This document shows, piece after piece, positions 29,325-38,176 of a stretch of DNA of 64,000 bases (its first letter is position 1; every line of letters starts with the position of its first letter). The stretch lies in NCBI RefSeq assembly GCF_023913735.1, contig NZ_JAMXBH010000007.1, positions 62,001-126,000 on the forward strand, read 5' to 3'. The notes beneath the pieces were generated by a model. It was not told the origin of the DNA, did not search any database, and saw nothing but the letters and a program-made list of their open reading frames with translations. The stretch is from Pseudarthrobacter raffinosi (lineage in GTDB: Bacteria; Actinomycetota; Actinomycetes; Actinomycetales; Micrococcaceae). The position numbers and the translations under genes are program-made.

Positions 29325-32300
29325 GTGAGCCTCGCACGCCGCCTCATCTCAGCCGGCTTCAGTGACCTGGAGAAGGGTGAGCGCTTCCTTGCTGCCCCGG
29401 AACTGGACGGCCTGGACCCGGACAGGATTTTCGCCGGCCTGCAAATGGCCGCCAATCCTGACACCGCACTGCAGTCACTGGTGCGGCTGATCGAAAAGCA
29501 CCCCGGTCTCCGGGAGCTGGCCGCGGCCGATCCGGAGGTCAGCGAGCCGCTCTACCGGGTGCTCGGGGCTTCCGAAGCGCTGGGGGAATTCCTCATCCGG
29601 CACCCTGAGCACCTGGACGCCTTCGACGTCACGGCCAGTCCCGAGCCACTTCAGGCAGACCCGGAACACCTCCGCTCTGTCCTCCTGAAATCCGTCCTCG
29701 CGGAACCCGGGTCAGCACGGCCCGTGGCGGGAATGACCGGAGCCGACGCCTATGCCGCGCTGCGGTCGGCCTACCGCCGCGGGGTGGTGGACCTGGCGGT
29801 CAAGGACATGTGCGCTGCTGACCCGCTGGACTTTATGCCCGCCGTCGGAGCTGAACTCGCTGACCTGGCAGGGGCCGCGATCGAAGCTGCGCTGGCAGTT
29901 TCCCGTGCCGAGGCTGCCGAGCAGTTCAGCGCCGGGGAGGTGGCCGCCGTTGGACTGGCCGTCATCGGGATGGGCAAATGCGGAGCGCGGGAACTGAACT
30001 ATATTTCCGACGTCGACGTCATCTACGTGATCGACGCCGGCGACCTGGACGACGCCCGCGCCAGTACTATCGGCACAGCCTTGGCCACCGGTATTTCCCG
30101 GGCGATCTCCTCCGTGGCGCGTGAACCCGGCCTCTGGGAAGTGGACGCCAACCTGCGGCCGGAGGGCAAGTCCGGCCCACTGGTCCGAACCTTGGCCTCA
30201 CACGAAAGCTACTACGCCCGCTGGGCAGAGAGTTGGGAATTCCAGGCGCTCCTGAAGGCGCGGACCATCGCCGGTGACAAGGACCTGGGGGAACGCTACG
30301 AAAAAGCCGTGGCCCCGTTGATCTGGAGCTCCGCGGGCCGCGAAGGGTTCGTGGAGTCCGTGCAGGCGATGCGCCGAAGGGTTACCGAGCATATCCCGGC
30401 GGCGGAGGAACAGCGGCAGATCAAACTCGGCCGCGGCGGCCTCCGGGACGTGGAGTTCACCGTGCAGCTGCTCCAGCTGGTGCACGGAAAATCCGACGAA
30501 ACCATTCGGCGCAGGGATACCACCGCGGCAATAGCGGCACTCTCAGCCGGAGGCTACATCGGCAGGTCCGACGCCGCCGCCTTCGATCACGCGTACCGGT
30601 ACCTTCGCCTCCTGGAACACCGCATCCAGCTGTTCCAGCTCCGGCGGACACACCTGATGCCCGTCAGCGAAGCGGCACAGCGCGCCCTCGCAAAGGCAGT
30701 GCTTAGCCCGTTCTCCAATGACAGGCCGCCGCCGGCTTCGCTGCTGGCCACCTGGCAGAAGACCAAACGCTCTGTCCGCGAACTGCACGAACGTATTTTC
30801 TACCGTCCGCTGCTTAACACCGCTGCCAAACTCAGCAGCGAGGACGCCAGACTGACGCCGGAGGCCGCCCAGGGCCGCCTCGCCGCGCTGGGCTATCGTG
30901 ACCCGCGGGGCGCCATGCGGCATATCGAGGCACTCACCGCCGGTGTCAGTCGGCGGGCAGCCCTGCAACGCCAGCTGCTGCCCGTCCTGCTGGACTGGCT
31001 CGCCGAAGGTGTTGATCCCGACGCCGGACTGCTCGCGTTCCGGCGCGTCAGTGAGGCCCTTGGCACCACCCACTGGTATCTGGGCATGCTCCGGGATTCC
31101 ACAGCGGCGGCTGAACGGCTATGCAACGTGCTCTCGAACTCACGCCTGATTGCGGATCTTTTGGAGGTTTCGCCGGAGTCGGTAGCCTGGCTGGGCACCA
31201 ACAAAGACCTCGTCCCGCTGGGCTTCGAAGCCCAGTGGCAGGAGATCACGTCCAAAATGTCGCGCCACTCGGACCCGGAAAACGCCATCAGGCTGATCCG
31301 GCTCATTAGGCGCCGGGAGATCCTCCGGATCGCGATCGCCGATTCTGCCGGGCTTCTCAACCAGGACCAGGTGGGCGCGGCGCTGGCTGACACCGACCGG
31401 GCAGCGGTGCTGGGCGCGCTGCGCGTGGCCGAAGGCATCGTCTCTGCTGCGGGACCGCTCAAGACCGCGATATTGGTGGTGGCCATGGGCCGCCAGGGCG
31501 GCCGCGAGATCGGCTACGGCTCCGACGCCGACGTCATGTACATGCACCGCGCGTTGCCGGGCTATACGGACGAGGAAGCGCAGGATCAGGCGGCCCGGAT
31601 TGTCGCCAAAGTCTCCAGCCTGCTCACGCAGCCGCTCAAGCCGGCCATCATGGCCGAGCGGGTGCTGCAGATGGACGCGGATCTGCGGCCCGAGGGCAAA
31701 AACGGGGCCATGGTCCGCTCCCTCGATTCGTTCGCCGAATATTACCGCCGGTGGTCGTTGATCTGGGAAGCGCAGGCGCTGCTGCGGGCCCGGCCCATGG
31801 CGGGCGACGATGCCCTGGCCGAGGACTTCCTGGCCCTCATCGACCCCATCAGGTACCCGGAGTCGATTTCGGAGCAGGACGTCCGGGAGGTTCGCAGGGT
31901 CAAAGCGCGGGTGGAAGCGGAGCGGTTGCCGCGCGGGGCGGATCCGGCACGCCACGTGAAGCTTGGCCGCGGAGGACTGAGCGACGTCGAGTGGCTGGTG
32001 CAGCTCCTTCAGCTCCAGCACGCGGCCAAGCACCCGGAACTGCGGACCACGTCCACGGTGGAGGCCCTGGAAGCGGCGGCTTCACTGGACCTGCTCAGCG
32101 GGCCTGACGCGAAGCTGCTGGCCGACGCGTGGCGGCTCGCCAGCCGGATCCGGTCCGCCAACGTCATCTGGAGCGGCAGGGCGTCGGACACGCTGCCGTC
32201 CGCCCGCGGGGACCTTGAGGCGGTGGCCCGCTGGTGCGGCTACGAACCTGGCAACGCGGCCGCCCTGGAAGAGGACTACCTCCGCCTGAGCCGGCGGGCC

Positions 32301-32336
32301 CGGGCGGTGTTCGAGAAGGCCTTCTACGGCCATTAG
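29325..32336 (+). CDS. glnE: Bifunctional glutamine synthetase adenylyltransferase GlnE
   Basis: Adenylylates and de-adenylylates glutamine synthetase to match activity to nitrogen supply. The 1003-residue protein has two nucleotidyltransferase domains: the first near residue 216 (GMGKCGARELNYISDVDV), the second near residue 720 (AMGRQGGREIGYGSDADV). Each is followed by a conserved KLGRGGLxDVE segment. Both copies keep the G-S/Y-D-x-D catalytic pattern. It starts with GTG 6 bases after glnA2. Its target is presumably glnA1 at 33641-35065, which has the adenylylation tyrosine. Confidence 0.95.
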   Translation: MSLARRLISAGFSDLEKGERFLAAPELDGLDPDRIFAGLQMAANPDTALQSLVRLIEKHPGLRELAAADPEVSEPLYRVLGASEALGEFLIRHPEHLDAFDVTASPEPLQADPEHLRSVLLKSVLAEPGSARPVAGMTGADAYAALRSAYRRGVVDLAVKDMCAADPLDFMPAVGAELADLAGAAIEAALAVSRAEAAEQFSAGEVAAVGLAVIGMGKCGARELNYISDVDVIYVIDAGDLDDARASTIGTALATGISRAISSVAREPGLWEVDANLRPEGKSGPLVRTLASHESYYARWAESWEFQALLKARTIAGDKDLGERYEKAVAPLIWSSAGREGFVESVQAMRRRVTEHIPAAEEQRQIKLGRGGLRDVEFTVQLLQLVHGKSDETIRRRDTTAAIAALSAGGYIGRSDAAAFDHAYRYLRLLEHRIQLFQLRRTHLMPVSEAAQRALAKAVLSPFSNDRPPPASLLATWQKTKRSVRELHERIFYRPLLNTAAKLSSEDARLTPEAAQGRLAALGYRDPRGAMRHIEALTAGVSRRAALQRQLLPVLLDWLAEGVDPDAGLLAFRRVSEALGTTHWYLGMLRDSTAAAERLCNVLSNSRLIADLLEVSPESVAWLGTNKDLVPLGFEAQWQEITSKMSRHSDPENAIRLIRLIRRREILRIAIADSAGLLNQDQVGAALADTDRAAVLGALRVAEGIVSAAGPLKTAILVVAMGRQGGREIGYGSDADVMYMHRALPGYTDEEAQDQAARIVAKVSSLLTQPLKPAIMAERVLQMDADLRPEGKNGAMVRSLDSFAEYYRRWSLIWEAQALLRARPMAGDDALAEDFLALIDPIRYPESISEQDVREVRRVKARVEAERLPRGADPARHVKLGRGGLSDVEWLVQLLQLQHAAKHPELRTTSTVEALEAAASLDLLSGPDAKLLADAWRLASRIRSANVIWSGRASDTLPSARGDLEAVARWCGYEPGNAAALEEDYLRLSRRARAVFEKAFYGH

Positions 32337-32389
32337 CGGCTGCCTGGGGTTCTCCCGGAAGGCAGCAGACAGCTGCCGCGGTGCGGTGC

Positions 32390-32403
32390 TAGGTTGGGGG
32401 CCA
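32390..32403 (+). promoter_or_regulatory. Leaderless-type -10 element for the VOC gene
   Basis: TAGGTT (32390-32395) is seven bases before ATG 32403. A run of G in the gap could also serve as a weak ribosome site. Confidence 0.4.
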
Positions 32404-32846
32404 TGGCTACGCAAATCTACCTGAACCTGCCCGTGAAGGATCTGAAGCGGTCCGTCGATTTCTTCACCGCCCTTGGCTTCTCCTTTAACCCGGACTACAC
32501 CGATGAAAACGCGACGTGCATGATCATCAACGACAACGCGTTTGTGATGCTCCTCGTGGAGGGTTTCTTCAAAACGTTCACCTCCCGGGCCGTGGCCGAT
32601 GCCACCAGTTCCACCGAGGCCATCACGGCGTTTTCGGTGGACAGCAAGGAAGCCGTGGACGAAACGGTACGCAAGGCGCTGGCCGCCGGCGGCACCCCGT
32701 CCCAGGAAGTCCAGGACTACGGCTTTATGTACAACCACAGTTTCCAGGACCCGGACGGCCACCTGTGGGAAGTTATGTGGATGGACCCTGCCGGCCCATC
32801 GGCCGAGGGCGGGGCTCCCGCCGGATCCGACGGACAGCCGACCTGA
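32403..32846 (+). CDS. VOC-superfamily (glyoxalase/bleomycin-resistance fold) protein
   Basis: Metal-binding vicinal-oxygen-chelate protein of 147 residues, with two paired beta-alpha-beta-beta-beta modules (YLNLPVKDLKRSVDFF at the start and FMYNHSFQDPDGHLWEVMWMDP at the end). The closing DPDGHLWEV motif is typical of a lactoylglutathione-lyase-like subgroup. The substrate is not predictable. A 15-residue Ala/Gly/Pro tail follows the fold. The start at ATG 32403 is favoured over an in-frame GTG nine bases upstream because the family N-terminus begins here. Confidence 0.85.
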   Translation: MATQIYLNLPVKDLKRSVDFFTALGFSFNPDYTDENATCMIINDNAFVMLLVEGFFKTFTSRAVADATSSTEAITAFSVDSKEAVDETVRKALAAGGTPSQEVQDYGFMYNHSFQDPDGHLWEVMWMDPAGPSAEGGAPAGSDGQPT

Positions 32847-33373
32847 AAACCCGGGTTGATTCCGTCTGGCTCATTGCCCTGGATGACCTCAGTGCGGATG
32901 CGCTTGCCATCCAGCTGGGAGAGGTGGCAAACATTGAGCTGGGTCCAGGACAAAGCAGCTTCGTTGGTGACCCGCTCCGCATGGTCCTGGCGGGACTGGA
33001 GGAGGATTCGCGGTTCCCTTATGTCGTGGAGGCCGCGGGCTACGCTGTGGGCGTGCTGACCCTCCAGTCCGGCGCCGCGTGCCTGGCCGGCTGGCCGGAC
33101 GAGGATTCGGCCTGGCTGTTGCGCGGTTTCCTGATCGACAGGCGCCACCAGGGGCAAGGCCTCGGGCCGCTGGCGGCAACGTCCGCGGTGGAGGCGGCCG
33201 CGAAACTGACCGCCAGGCGCGGAACCCACGAGGCCGGCGTCGTGCTTTCCGTCAACGAAGCCAATCCGGCCGGGTTGTCCGCGTACAGGACCGCCGGCTT
33301 TGTGGATCAGGGGCAGTACCTGGCCGGCAGTTCCGGACCGCAACGGATCATGTACCGGAGCTTCACGGGATAA
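32777..33373 (+). CDS. GNAT-family N-acetyltransferase
   Basis: Acetyl-CoA-dependent acetyltransferase. The acetyl-CoA site motif is visible as LIDRRHQGQGLG, followed by NEANPAGLSAYRTAGF, the usual motif B; the fold ends with RIMYRSF. The N-terminal half (VWLIALDDLSADALAIQL) resembles polyamine acetyltransferases of the PaiA/BltD kind. The start is uncertain. GTG at 32777 (198 aa) with GGGAAG four bases upstream is the only normal start before the first strand, but it overlaps the VOC gene by 70 bases; a CTG at 32843 at the VOC stop would give 176 residues. Confidence 0.75.
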   Translation: MDGPCRPIGRGRGSRRIRRTADLKTRVDSVWLIALDDLSADALAIQLGEVANIELGPGQSSFVGDPLRMVLAGLEEDSRFPYVVEAAGYAVGVLTLQSGAACLAGWPDEDSAWLLRGFLIDRRHQGQGLGPLAATSAVEAAAKLTARRGTHEAGVVLSVNEANPAGLSAYRTAGFVDQGQYLAGSSGPQRIMYRSFTG

Positions 33374-33554
33374 TTCGTCCAGACACGGCGGCCGGGCATT
33401 GCCTCCGGCTCCACATTGATCGATCATGTGGATTGGCGGTGTTCTTCAAACCTTGTTGGGGGGAAGGCTTGAAAAGTCTTCGTCTCGGGGAGCACATGTC
33501 AGGGGGCTGGCTTCTGGTCTCAGCACGTCTGGAGTCAGCCCCCACCTTAAGGAC

Positions 33555-33608
33555 AAAAAAGTCCGCCCGGCCTCCAGCGTTGACGCTGGCAGCCCGGGCG
33601 GACTTTTT
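33555..33608. terminator. Bidirectional intrinsic terminator between the GNAT gene and glnA1
   Basis: AAAAAA, a 10-bp stem (GTCCGCCCGG with CCGGGCGGAC), an inner CCAGCG/CGCTGG stem and TTTTT form a symmetric terminator usable from both strands. It serves the two convergent transcripts. Upstream bases 33374-33554 hold no gene that I can support. Confidence 0.9.
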
Positions 33609-33640
33609 GGCGGACTGAACGGGTTCAGCCGCGGATCTGG

Positions 33641-35065
33641 CTAGACGCCGTAGTAGAGCTCGAACTCGTACGGGTTCGGGCGCAGGGACAGCGGGCGGAT
33701 CTCGTACTCGTACTTGTACTCGATCCAGGTGTCGATCAGGTCCTGGGTGAACACGCCACCGGCCTGGAGGAACTCGTTGTCCTCGCGCAGGGCCTCCAGT
33801 GCCTCTTCCAGCGAGCCCGGAGCCTTCGGGATGTCCTTGGCTTCCTCGGCGGGCAGCTCGTAGAGGTCCTTGTCGATCGGAGCCGGCGGTTCGATGCGGT
33901 TGCGGATGCCGTCAATGCCGGCCATCAGCTGGGCAGCGAAGGCCAGGTACGGGTTGGACGAGGGGTCCGGAGCGCGGAACTCGATGCGCTTGGCCTTGGG
34001 GTTGGAACCCGTGATGGGGATACGGATACCGGCGGAGCGGTTGCCCTGCGAGTACACCATGTTGACCGGAGCTTCGAAGCCCTTGACCAGGCGGCGGTAG
34101 GAGTTCACCGTCGGGTTGGTGAAGGCGAGGACGGACGAGGAGTGCTTCAGCAGGCCGCCGATGTACCAGCGGGCCATGTCGGACAGGCCGGCGTAGCCCT
34201 TTTCGTCGTAGAACAGCGGCTCGCCGTTGGTCCACAGCGACTGGTGGCAGTGCATGCCCGAACCGTTGTCGCCAAAGACCGGCTTCGGCATGAAGGTCAC
34301 GGACTTGCCCCAGGCGTCGGCCGTGTTCTTGACGACGTACTTGAACTTCTGCAGGTCGTCTGCGGCGTGGGTCAGGGTGGTGAACTTGTAATTGATTTCA
34401 GCCTGGCCGGCGGAGCCTACCTCGTGGTGGCTGCGCTCGACCTCGAGGCCGGCCTCATCCAGGGCGATGCACATGGCGTCGCGGAGGTCAGCCTGCTTGT
34501 CGGTGGGGGAAACCGGGAAGTAGCCGCCCTTGATGGGGGTCTTGTAGCCGAGGTTTCCGCCGTCTTCTTCGCGGCCGGTGTTCCAGTGTGCTTCTTCGGA
34601 GTCGATCTTGTAGAAGCTGCCCTCGGGGGAGGACTGGTACTGGACGTTGTCGAAGACGAAGAATTCGGCTTCCGGAGCGAAGAACGCGGTGTCGGCGATG
34701 CCCGTGGAGGCGAGGTAGGCCTCAGCCTTTTCGGCCACGCCGCGGGGGTCGCGGTGGTAGGGGTCTCCGGTGCGGGGGTTCACGATGGAGAAGTTCAGCG
34801 CAAGGGTCTTCTCCATGCGGAAGGTGTCCAGGAATGCGGTGGTGACGTCCGGGATCAGCTGCATGTCGGATTCGGCGATGCCCTGGAATCCGCGGATGGA
34901 GGAACCATCGAAGAGCTGGCCGTTGACGAAGAAATCCGCGTCGACGCTCTTTGCCGGTACGTTGAAGTGCTGCTGCACACCCGGGAGATCGGTGAAGCGG
35001 ATATCGACGAATTTAATATCTTCGTCCTTGATGAACTTGAGGACTTCGTCCGCAGTCTTGAACAT
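33641..35065 (-). CDS. glnA: Type I-beta glutamine synthetase GlnA1
   Basis: Main ammonium-assimilating glutamine synthetase: glutamate plus ammonia plus ATP gives glutamine. The 474-residue protein has the beta-type length and the motifs [45 protein letters not shown] and [13 protein letters not shown]. The adenylylation tyrosine is Tyr402 in [10 protein letters not shown], so GlnE can switch it. It starts with ATG at 35065 after a 284-base region that contains a GlnR-type operator. Gene content and order match the mycobacterial glnA1/glnE/glnA2 block. Confidence 0.97.
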   Translation of the reverse strand: MFKTADEVLKFIKDEDIKFVDIRFTDLPGVQQHFNVPAKSVDADFFVNGQLFDGSSIRGFQGIAESDMQLIPDVTTAFLDTFRMEKTLALNFSIVNPRTGDPYHRDPRGVAEKAEAYLASTGIADTAFFAPEAEFFVFDNVQYQSSPEGSFYKIDSEEAHWNTGREEDGGNLGYKTPIKGGYFPVSPTDKQADLRDAMCIALDEAGLEVERSHHEVGSAGQAEINYKFTTLTHAADDLQKFKYVVKNTADAWGKSVTFMPKPVFGDNGSGMHCHQSLWTNGEPLFYDEKGYAGLSDMARWYIGGLLKHSSSVLAFTNPTVNSYRRLVKGFEAPVNMVYSQGNRSAGIRIPITGSNPKAKRIEFRAPDPSSNPYLAFAAQLMAGIDGIRNRIEPPAPIDKDLYELPAEEAKDIPKAPGSLEEALEALREDNEFLQAGGVFTQDLIDTWIEYKYEYEIRPLSLRPNPYEFELYYGV

Positions 35066-35196
35066 CTATGCTCCTTACGCATATGTAATATCTGGCTGGC
35101 AAGCCAACTGATCCAGCGCAATCCGAAGGGCAGGGAAACCAAGTTTCCCTGCTTGGGAGGTATTGCTTGAAACTGCTATCAGCCTATGGACACGTC

Positions 35197-35277
35197 ATTT
35201 CCCGTCAGTGTCCACATTGTTTCGGGCAGGTTACAGAATGCCCGGTTCAGGTTACAGAATTGTCCTGATCAGGTAAC
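35197..35277 (-). promoter_or_regulatory. GlnR-type operator upstream of glnA1
   Basis: Read on the minus strand from 35234: GTAAC, six bases, GAAAC (35223-35219), six bases, GACAC (35212-35208), six bases, GAAAT (35201-35197). The 11-base period and the a/b box order match the known GlnR consensus gTnAC-n6-GaAAC repeated. Two more GTnAC boxes lie farther from glnA1 at 35251-35255 and 35273-35277. A 13-bp direct repeat (35227-35239 and 35248-35260) underlies part of this array. Confidence 0.7.
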
Positions 35278-35337
35278 GCTATCCGGTGTCCGTAGTGTGG
35301 TCCAACGGTTTCCACTCTGTGGTCGGCGGTGAGTCGG

Positions 35338-35350
35338 TAAGCTTGGACGG
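35338..35350 (+). promoter_or_regulatory. Leaderless-type -10 element for the RDD gene
   Basis: TAAGCT at 35338-35343 lies six bases before GTG 35350, with no Shine-Dalgarno sequence. Confidence 0.5.
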
Positions 35351-35787
35351 TGGTAGATCGCAATGACATTGGCTCCTGGCTCAGCGGACCGGACACGTCC
35401 GGCATCTCAAGGTACCCGGGGGAGCGCCTGGGATTGCCCGAATCCGGTTCCGGCTCCATCGCCAGGGCGGGCAGGCGCATCCTCGCCATCGTCCTTGACT
35501 GGGGGATTGCCCTGCTGATCAGCAATTTTGCCTTCGGCGGTGACTCCTGGGCCACATTGGCGATTTTCGCCGCGGAACAGATGCTGCTTGTGGGCACGCT
35601 CGGTTACAGCATCGGCCACCGAGTGGCCGGGATCCAGGTGCTGCGACTGGGCGGCGGGCCCGCGGGTCCAATGGCTGCCGTGGTGAGGTCAGTGCTGCTG
35701 TGCCTGGTGATTCCCGCCGTAATTTTCGATCCGGACCAGCGGGGACTGCACGACAAGGCGATGAATACCATCCTCGTGCGGCGCTAG
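35350..35787 (+). CDS. RDD-family membrane protein
   Basis: A 145-residue membrane protein with an RDD domain: the arginine and aspartate signature appears as RAGRRILAIVLDWGIA, followed by hydrophobic helices and a final DQRGLHDKAMNTILVR segment typical of the family. The first 40 residues are hydrophilic and end before the first helix. The molecular role of RDD proteins is mostly unknown; some are ion exchangers. It lies between glnA1 and the DUF4191/lip genes, its usual place in Actinobacteria. Confidence 0.88.
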   Translation: MVDRNDIGSWLSGPDTSGISRYPGERLGLPESGSGSIARAGRRILAIVLDWGIALLISNFAFGGDSWATLAIFAAEQMLLVGTLGYSIGHRVAGIQVLRLGGGPAGPMAAVVRSVLLCLVIPAVIFDPDQRGLHDKAMNTILVRR

Positions 35788-35807
35788 CAGTAATCAGGAA
35801 CCCGGCC

Positions 35808-35856
35808 GTGCCGGTTCGCCGGCACCTGACGGCCCCGAACACCTGACAGCCCCGAA
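35808..35856. repeat. UUCG hairpin followed by two 17-bp tandem repeats
   Basis: GTGCCGG-TTCG-CCGGCAC (35808-35825) is a perfect stem with a stable UUCG-type loop. It overlaps a tandem pair, CACCTGACGGCCCCGAA at 35823-35839 and the same with one change at 35840-35856. It lies between convergent genes and probably acts as a terminator. Confidence 0.65.
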
Positions 35857-35873
35857 TAGAGGGCAGTGCGCCG

Positions 35874-36230
35874 TCAGACCCCCGCTGTTTCTTTTGTCCC
35901 GGCAGGAACGGCCGTGCCTGGCGTCAGGTAGCCGCGCTTTCCGGCCCAGCGTTCGAACGCGACAGTGGCGAACGGGAACACCGCCGACAGTCCCGCGAAC
36001 AGGGCCACAACGAAGGGCCACCGCTGGAGACGCCACAGGGCGAGGGCGGCGATGCCGTAGCCCACAAACAGCGCACCATGGATGGGGCCGGCGATCTCCA
36101 CACCCAGTTCGGTGGTCTTGGCGACCCACTTGAAGTACATGCCAGCCAGCAGGGCAGCCCAGCTGAAGGCTTCGGCAACAGCCAGGACGCGGAAGGCCCG
36201 GATAACAAGGGTTCTAACGGGAATGGTCAT
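35874..36230 (-). CDS. DUF3817-family membrane protein
   Basis: A 118-residue integral membrane protein with about three helices. It shows the family pattern of an N-terminal RVLAVAEAFSWAALLAGMYFKW helix, a conserved GPIHGALFVGY segment, and a third helix around VALFAGLSAVFPFAT. I chose ATG at 36230, preceded by GGAAG six bases upstream; a TTG at 36248 would only add six residues. The function is unknown. It stands alone between a convergent RDD gene and the terminator of the DUF4191 gene. Confidence 0.8.
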   Translation of the reverse strand: MTIPVRTLVIRAFRVLAVAEAFSWAALLAGMYFKWVAKTTELGVEIAGPIHGALFVGYGIAALALWRLQRWPFVVALFAGLSAVFPFATVAFERWAGKRGYLTPGTAVPAGTKETAGV

Positions 36231-36280
36231 GTTGCTACTTCCAATCAATGTGCCCGCCTGTTCGGCGGCGTCCGGCAGAC

Positions 36281-36321
36281 AAAAACCGCCCTGGTTCCGG
36301 CAAGCCGGAACCAGGGCGGTT
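36281..36321 (-). terminator. Intrinsic terminator of the DUF4191 gene
   Basis: Long stem (AACCGCCCTGGTTCCGGC with its complement ending at 36321), followed on the minus strand by TTTTTG. It ends the lipB-lipA-DUF4191 transcript. Confidence 0.85.
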
Positions 36322-36329
36322 CAAGGGTC

Positions 36330-37082
36330 TTAGCGTCCGCGGTTGGGGCGCGCTTTGTAGGGGTCGATTCCCTTGGGAATCGGGAGGCGGTTGCCCAGCG
36401 AGGAAATGCGCTTGGATACCGCATTCACCTCAAGCTTGGTCAGTTCATTCTTCAGCTTGCCCATTTTCTTGGCTACCTGGCTGATGGGAACCTGGCCCTC
36501 GCCGCGGCCGCTTTCGATCATGTGGACCGTGACGTTCGGGAGGATGCGCGCAAGGCGCTTACGCTCGGCGTCGAGCATTGGCTTGACGCGGATGGTGGGG
36601 CCTTCGCTGACGAGGACGACGCCGGGACGGCCGACGGCGCGGAACACGGCGTCCTGCGTGCGCGGGTTTACGGCGACCGGCTGGTCCTCGGTGATCCAGC
36701 CGCGCTTAAGCGTGCCCAGTGCCGCGCCTGAGGCTCCGGGCTGGTTCTCGATCTGGGCGAATGCGGCACGTTCGGCGCGACGCGAAAGGATCAGGGTGGC
36801 GCCGAGGAGGCCCAACGGAATACCGATGAGCAGGCCGGTGATCCAGTTTTCCAGCCAAAAACCCACCAGGAAGCTGACAGCCACAACACCCAGGAACACC
36901 AGCAGCATCAGCCACGGGACCATGGGGTCATGGCGGCGGGTCATGTTAAAGACTTCGCCGATCTGCTTGAGCCGGCTGGGCTTCTTGACCTTTGCTTCTT
37001 TTGGCTTGCGCGAGAAGAGGCCACGCTTCGGGGCGTCAGAGGCCGCCGGAGTGCTGTTACTGGAATCAGGGGAGTTCGCCAT
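36330..37082 (-). CDS. DUF4191-family membrane protein
   Basis: A 250-residue protein of the DUF4191 family, unique to Actinobacteria. It has a basic, Lys-rich N-terminus (about residues 15-45), two membrane helices (about 53-75 and 80-100) and a C-terminal cytoplasmic domain of about 145 residues with VLVSEGPTIRVKPMLDAER and VHMIESGRGEGQVP. ATG at 37082 follows GAGGA. The function is unknown, but its constant position next to lipA/lipB and glnA1 suggests an envelope or assembly role; that is inference. Confidence 0.85.
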   Translation of the reverse strand: MANSPDSSNSTPAASDAPKRGLFSRKPKEAKVKKPSRLKQIGEVFNMTRRHDPMVPWLMLLVFLGVVAVSFLVGFWLENWITGLLIGIPLGLLGATLILSRRAERAAFAQIENQPGASGAALGTLKRGWITEDQPVAVNPRTQDAVFRAVGRPGVVLVSEGPTIRVKPMLDAERKRLARILPNVTVHMIESGRGEGQVPISQVAKKMGKLKNELTKLEVNAVSKRISSLGNRLPIPKGIDPYKARPNRGR

Positions 37083-37109
37083 AGTTCCTCAATTCTACGT
37101 GATTTATGC

Positions 37110-37151
37110 CTGAGGGCCGGACGCCGGAGAATGTCCGGCGCCGGCCCTCAG
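37110..37151. terminator. GC-rich hairpin between lipA and the DUF4191 gene
   Basis: CTGAGGGCCGG (37110-37120) pairs with CCGGCCCTCAG (37141-37151), with an inner CGCCGG/CCGGCG stem. There is no T-run. It may cause partial termination after lipA. Confidence 0.5.
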
Positions 37152-37168
37152 GGATACCAAACTACGGC

Positions 37169-38176
37169 TTAGGAATGGGCGGCCAGCAGTGAGCTTGCTT
37201 CCTGACGGGTGCTGCCGGAGGACTCGATGTGCGCGAGTTCGGCGGGGATTTCCCAGCCCTTCTTGCGCATCGCGGTGGCCCAGAGCCGGCCGGCCCGGTA
37301 GGAGGAACGGACCAGCGGCCCGGACATGACCCCGAGGAAGCCGATCTCATTGGCCTCGTCCTGGAGGTCCACGAACTCCTGCGGCTTGACCCAGCGGTCC
37401 ACCGGCAGGTGCCGTTCGGAGGGGCGCAGGTATTGGGTGATGGTGATCAGGTCACAGCCGGCCTCGTGCAGGTCCCGCAGGGCTTCTGAGATCTCCTCGC
37501 GGGTCTCGCCCATGCCCAGGATCAGGTTGGACTTGGTCACCATCCCGAGCTTGCGGCCCTGGGTGATGACATCCAGGGACCGGTCGTACCGGAACGCGGG
37601 CCGGATCCGCTTGAAGATCCGGGGCACGGTCTCGACGTTGTGCGCGAAGACCTCCGGCTTCGAATCGCAGATCGCCGCGATGTGCTCGGGCTTGCCGGAG
37701 AAGTCCGGGATCAGCAGTTCGACGCCGGTGCCCGGGTTCAGCTCGTGGATCTTCCGGACCGTCTCGGCGTACAGCCACACCCCCTCATCGGCCAGGTCAT
37801 CCCGGGCCACCCCGGTGACCGTGGCGTAGCGCAGCTGCATGGCCAGGACCGAGCGGGCCACCTTCGTGGGCTCGAACATGTCCACCGGGGACGGCTTGCC
37901 CGTGTCGATCTGGCAGAAATCACAGCGCCGGGTGCATTCGGACCCGCCGATCAGGAACGTGGCTTCCTTGTCTTCCCAGCACTCAAAAATGTTCGGGCAG
38001 CCGGCCTCCTCACACACCGTGTGCAGGCCTTCCTTCTTGACCAGGTTCTTGAGCTGGACATACTCCGGACCCATCTGGACCTTCGCCTTGATCCACTCCG
38101 GCTTCCGCTCCACAGGTACTGCAGAGTTGCGCTGCTCAACGCGCAGCAGCTTCCGGCCTTCTGGTGCCAGTGTCAC
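37169..38176 (-). CDS. lipA: Lipoyl synthase LipA
   Basis: Radical-SAM enzyme that inserts two sulfur atoms into protein-bound octanoate to make lipoate. The 335-residue protein has both iron-sulfur clusters: the auxiliary one from [12 protein letters not shown] near residues 55-66 and the radical-SAM CxxxCxxC in CTRRCDFC near residue 81. The conserved C-terminal RSSYRAG serine is present. The GTG start overlaps the lipB stop by four bases (GTGA), so the two are coupled. It serves the lipoyl domains of the E2 protein encoded at 46691-48400. Confidence 0.96.
   Translation of the reverse strand: MTLAPEGRKLLRVEQRNSAVPVERKPEWIKAKVQMGPEYVQLKNLVKKEGLHTVCEEAGCPNIFECWEDKEATFLIGGSECTRRCDFCQIDTGKPSPVDMFEPTKVARSVLAMQLRYATVTGVARDDLADEGVWLYAETVRKIHELNPGTGVELLIPDFSGKPEHIAAICDSKPEVFAHNVETVPRIFKRIRPAFRYDRSLDVITQGRKLGMVTKSNLILGMGETREEISEALRDLHEAGCDLITITQYLRPSERHLPVDRWVKPQEFVDLQDEANEIGFLGVMSGPLVRSSYRAGRLWATAMRKKGWEIPAELAHIESSGSTRQEASSLLAAHS

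Noticed and set aside
33426-33644. 72-residue plus-strand frame after the GNAT gene
   Set aside because: It runs through the bidirectional terminator and ends in glnA1; no plausible product.
35227-35260. The 13-bp direct repeat before glnA1 as an insertion footprint
   Set aside because: It is better explained as part of the phased GlnR box array; no mobile element lies between the copies.
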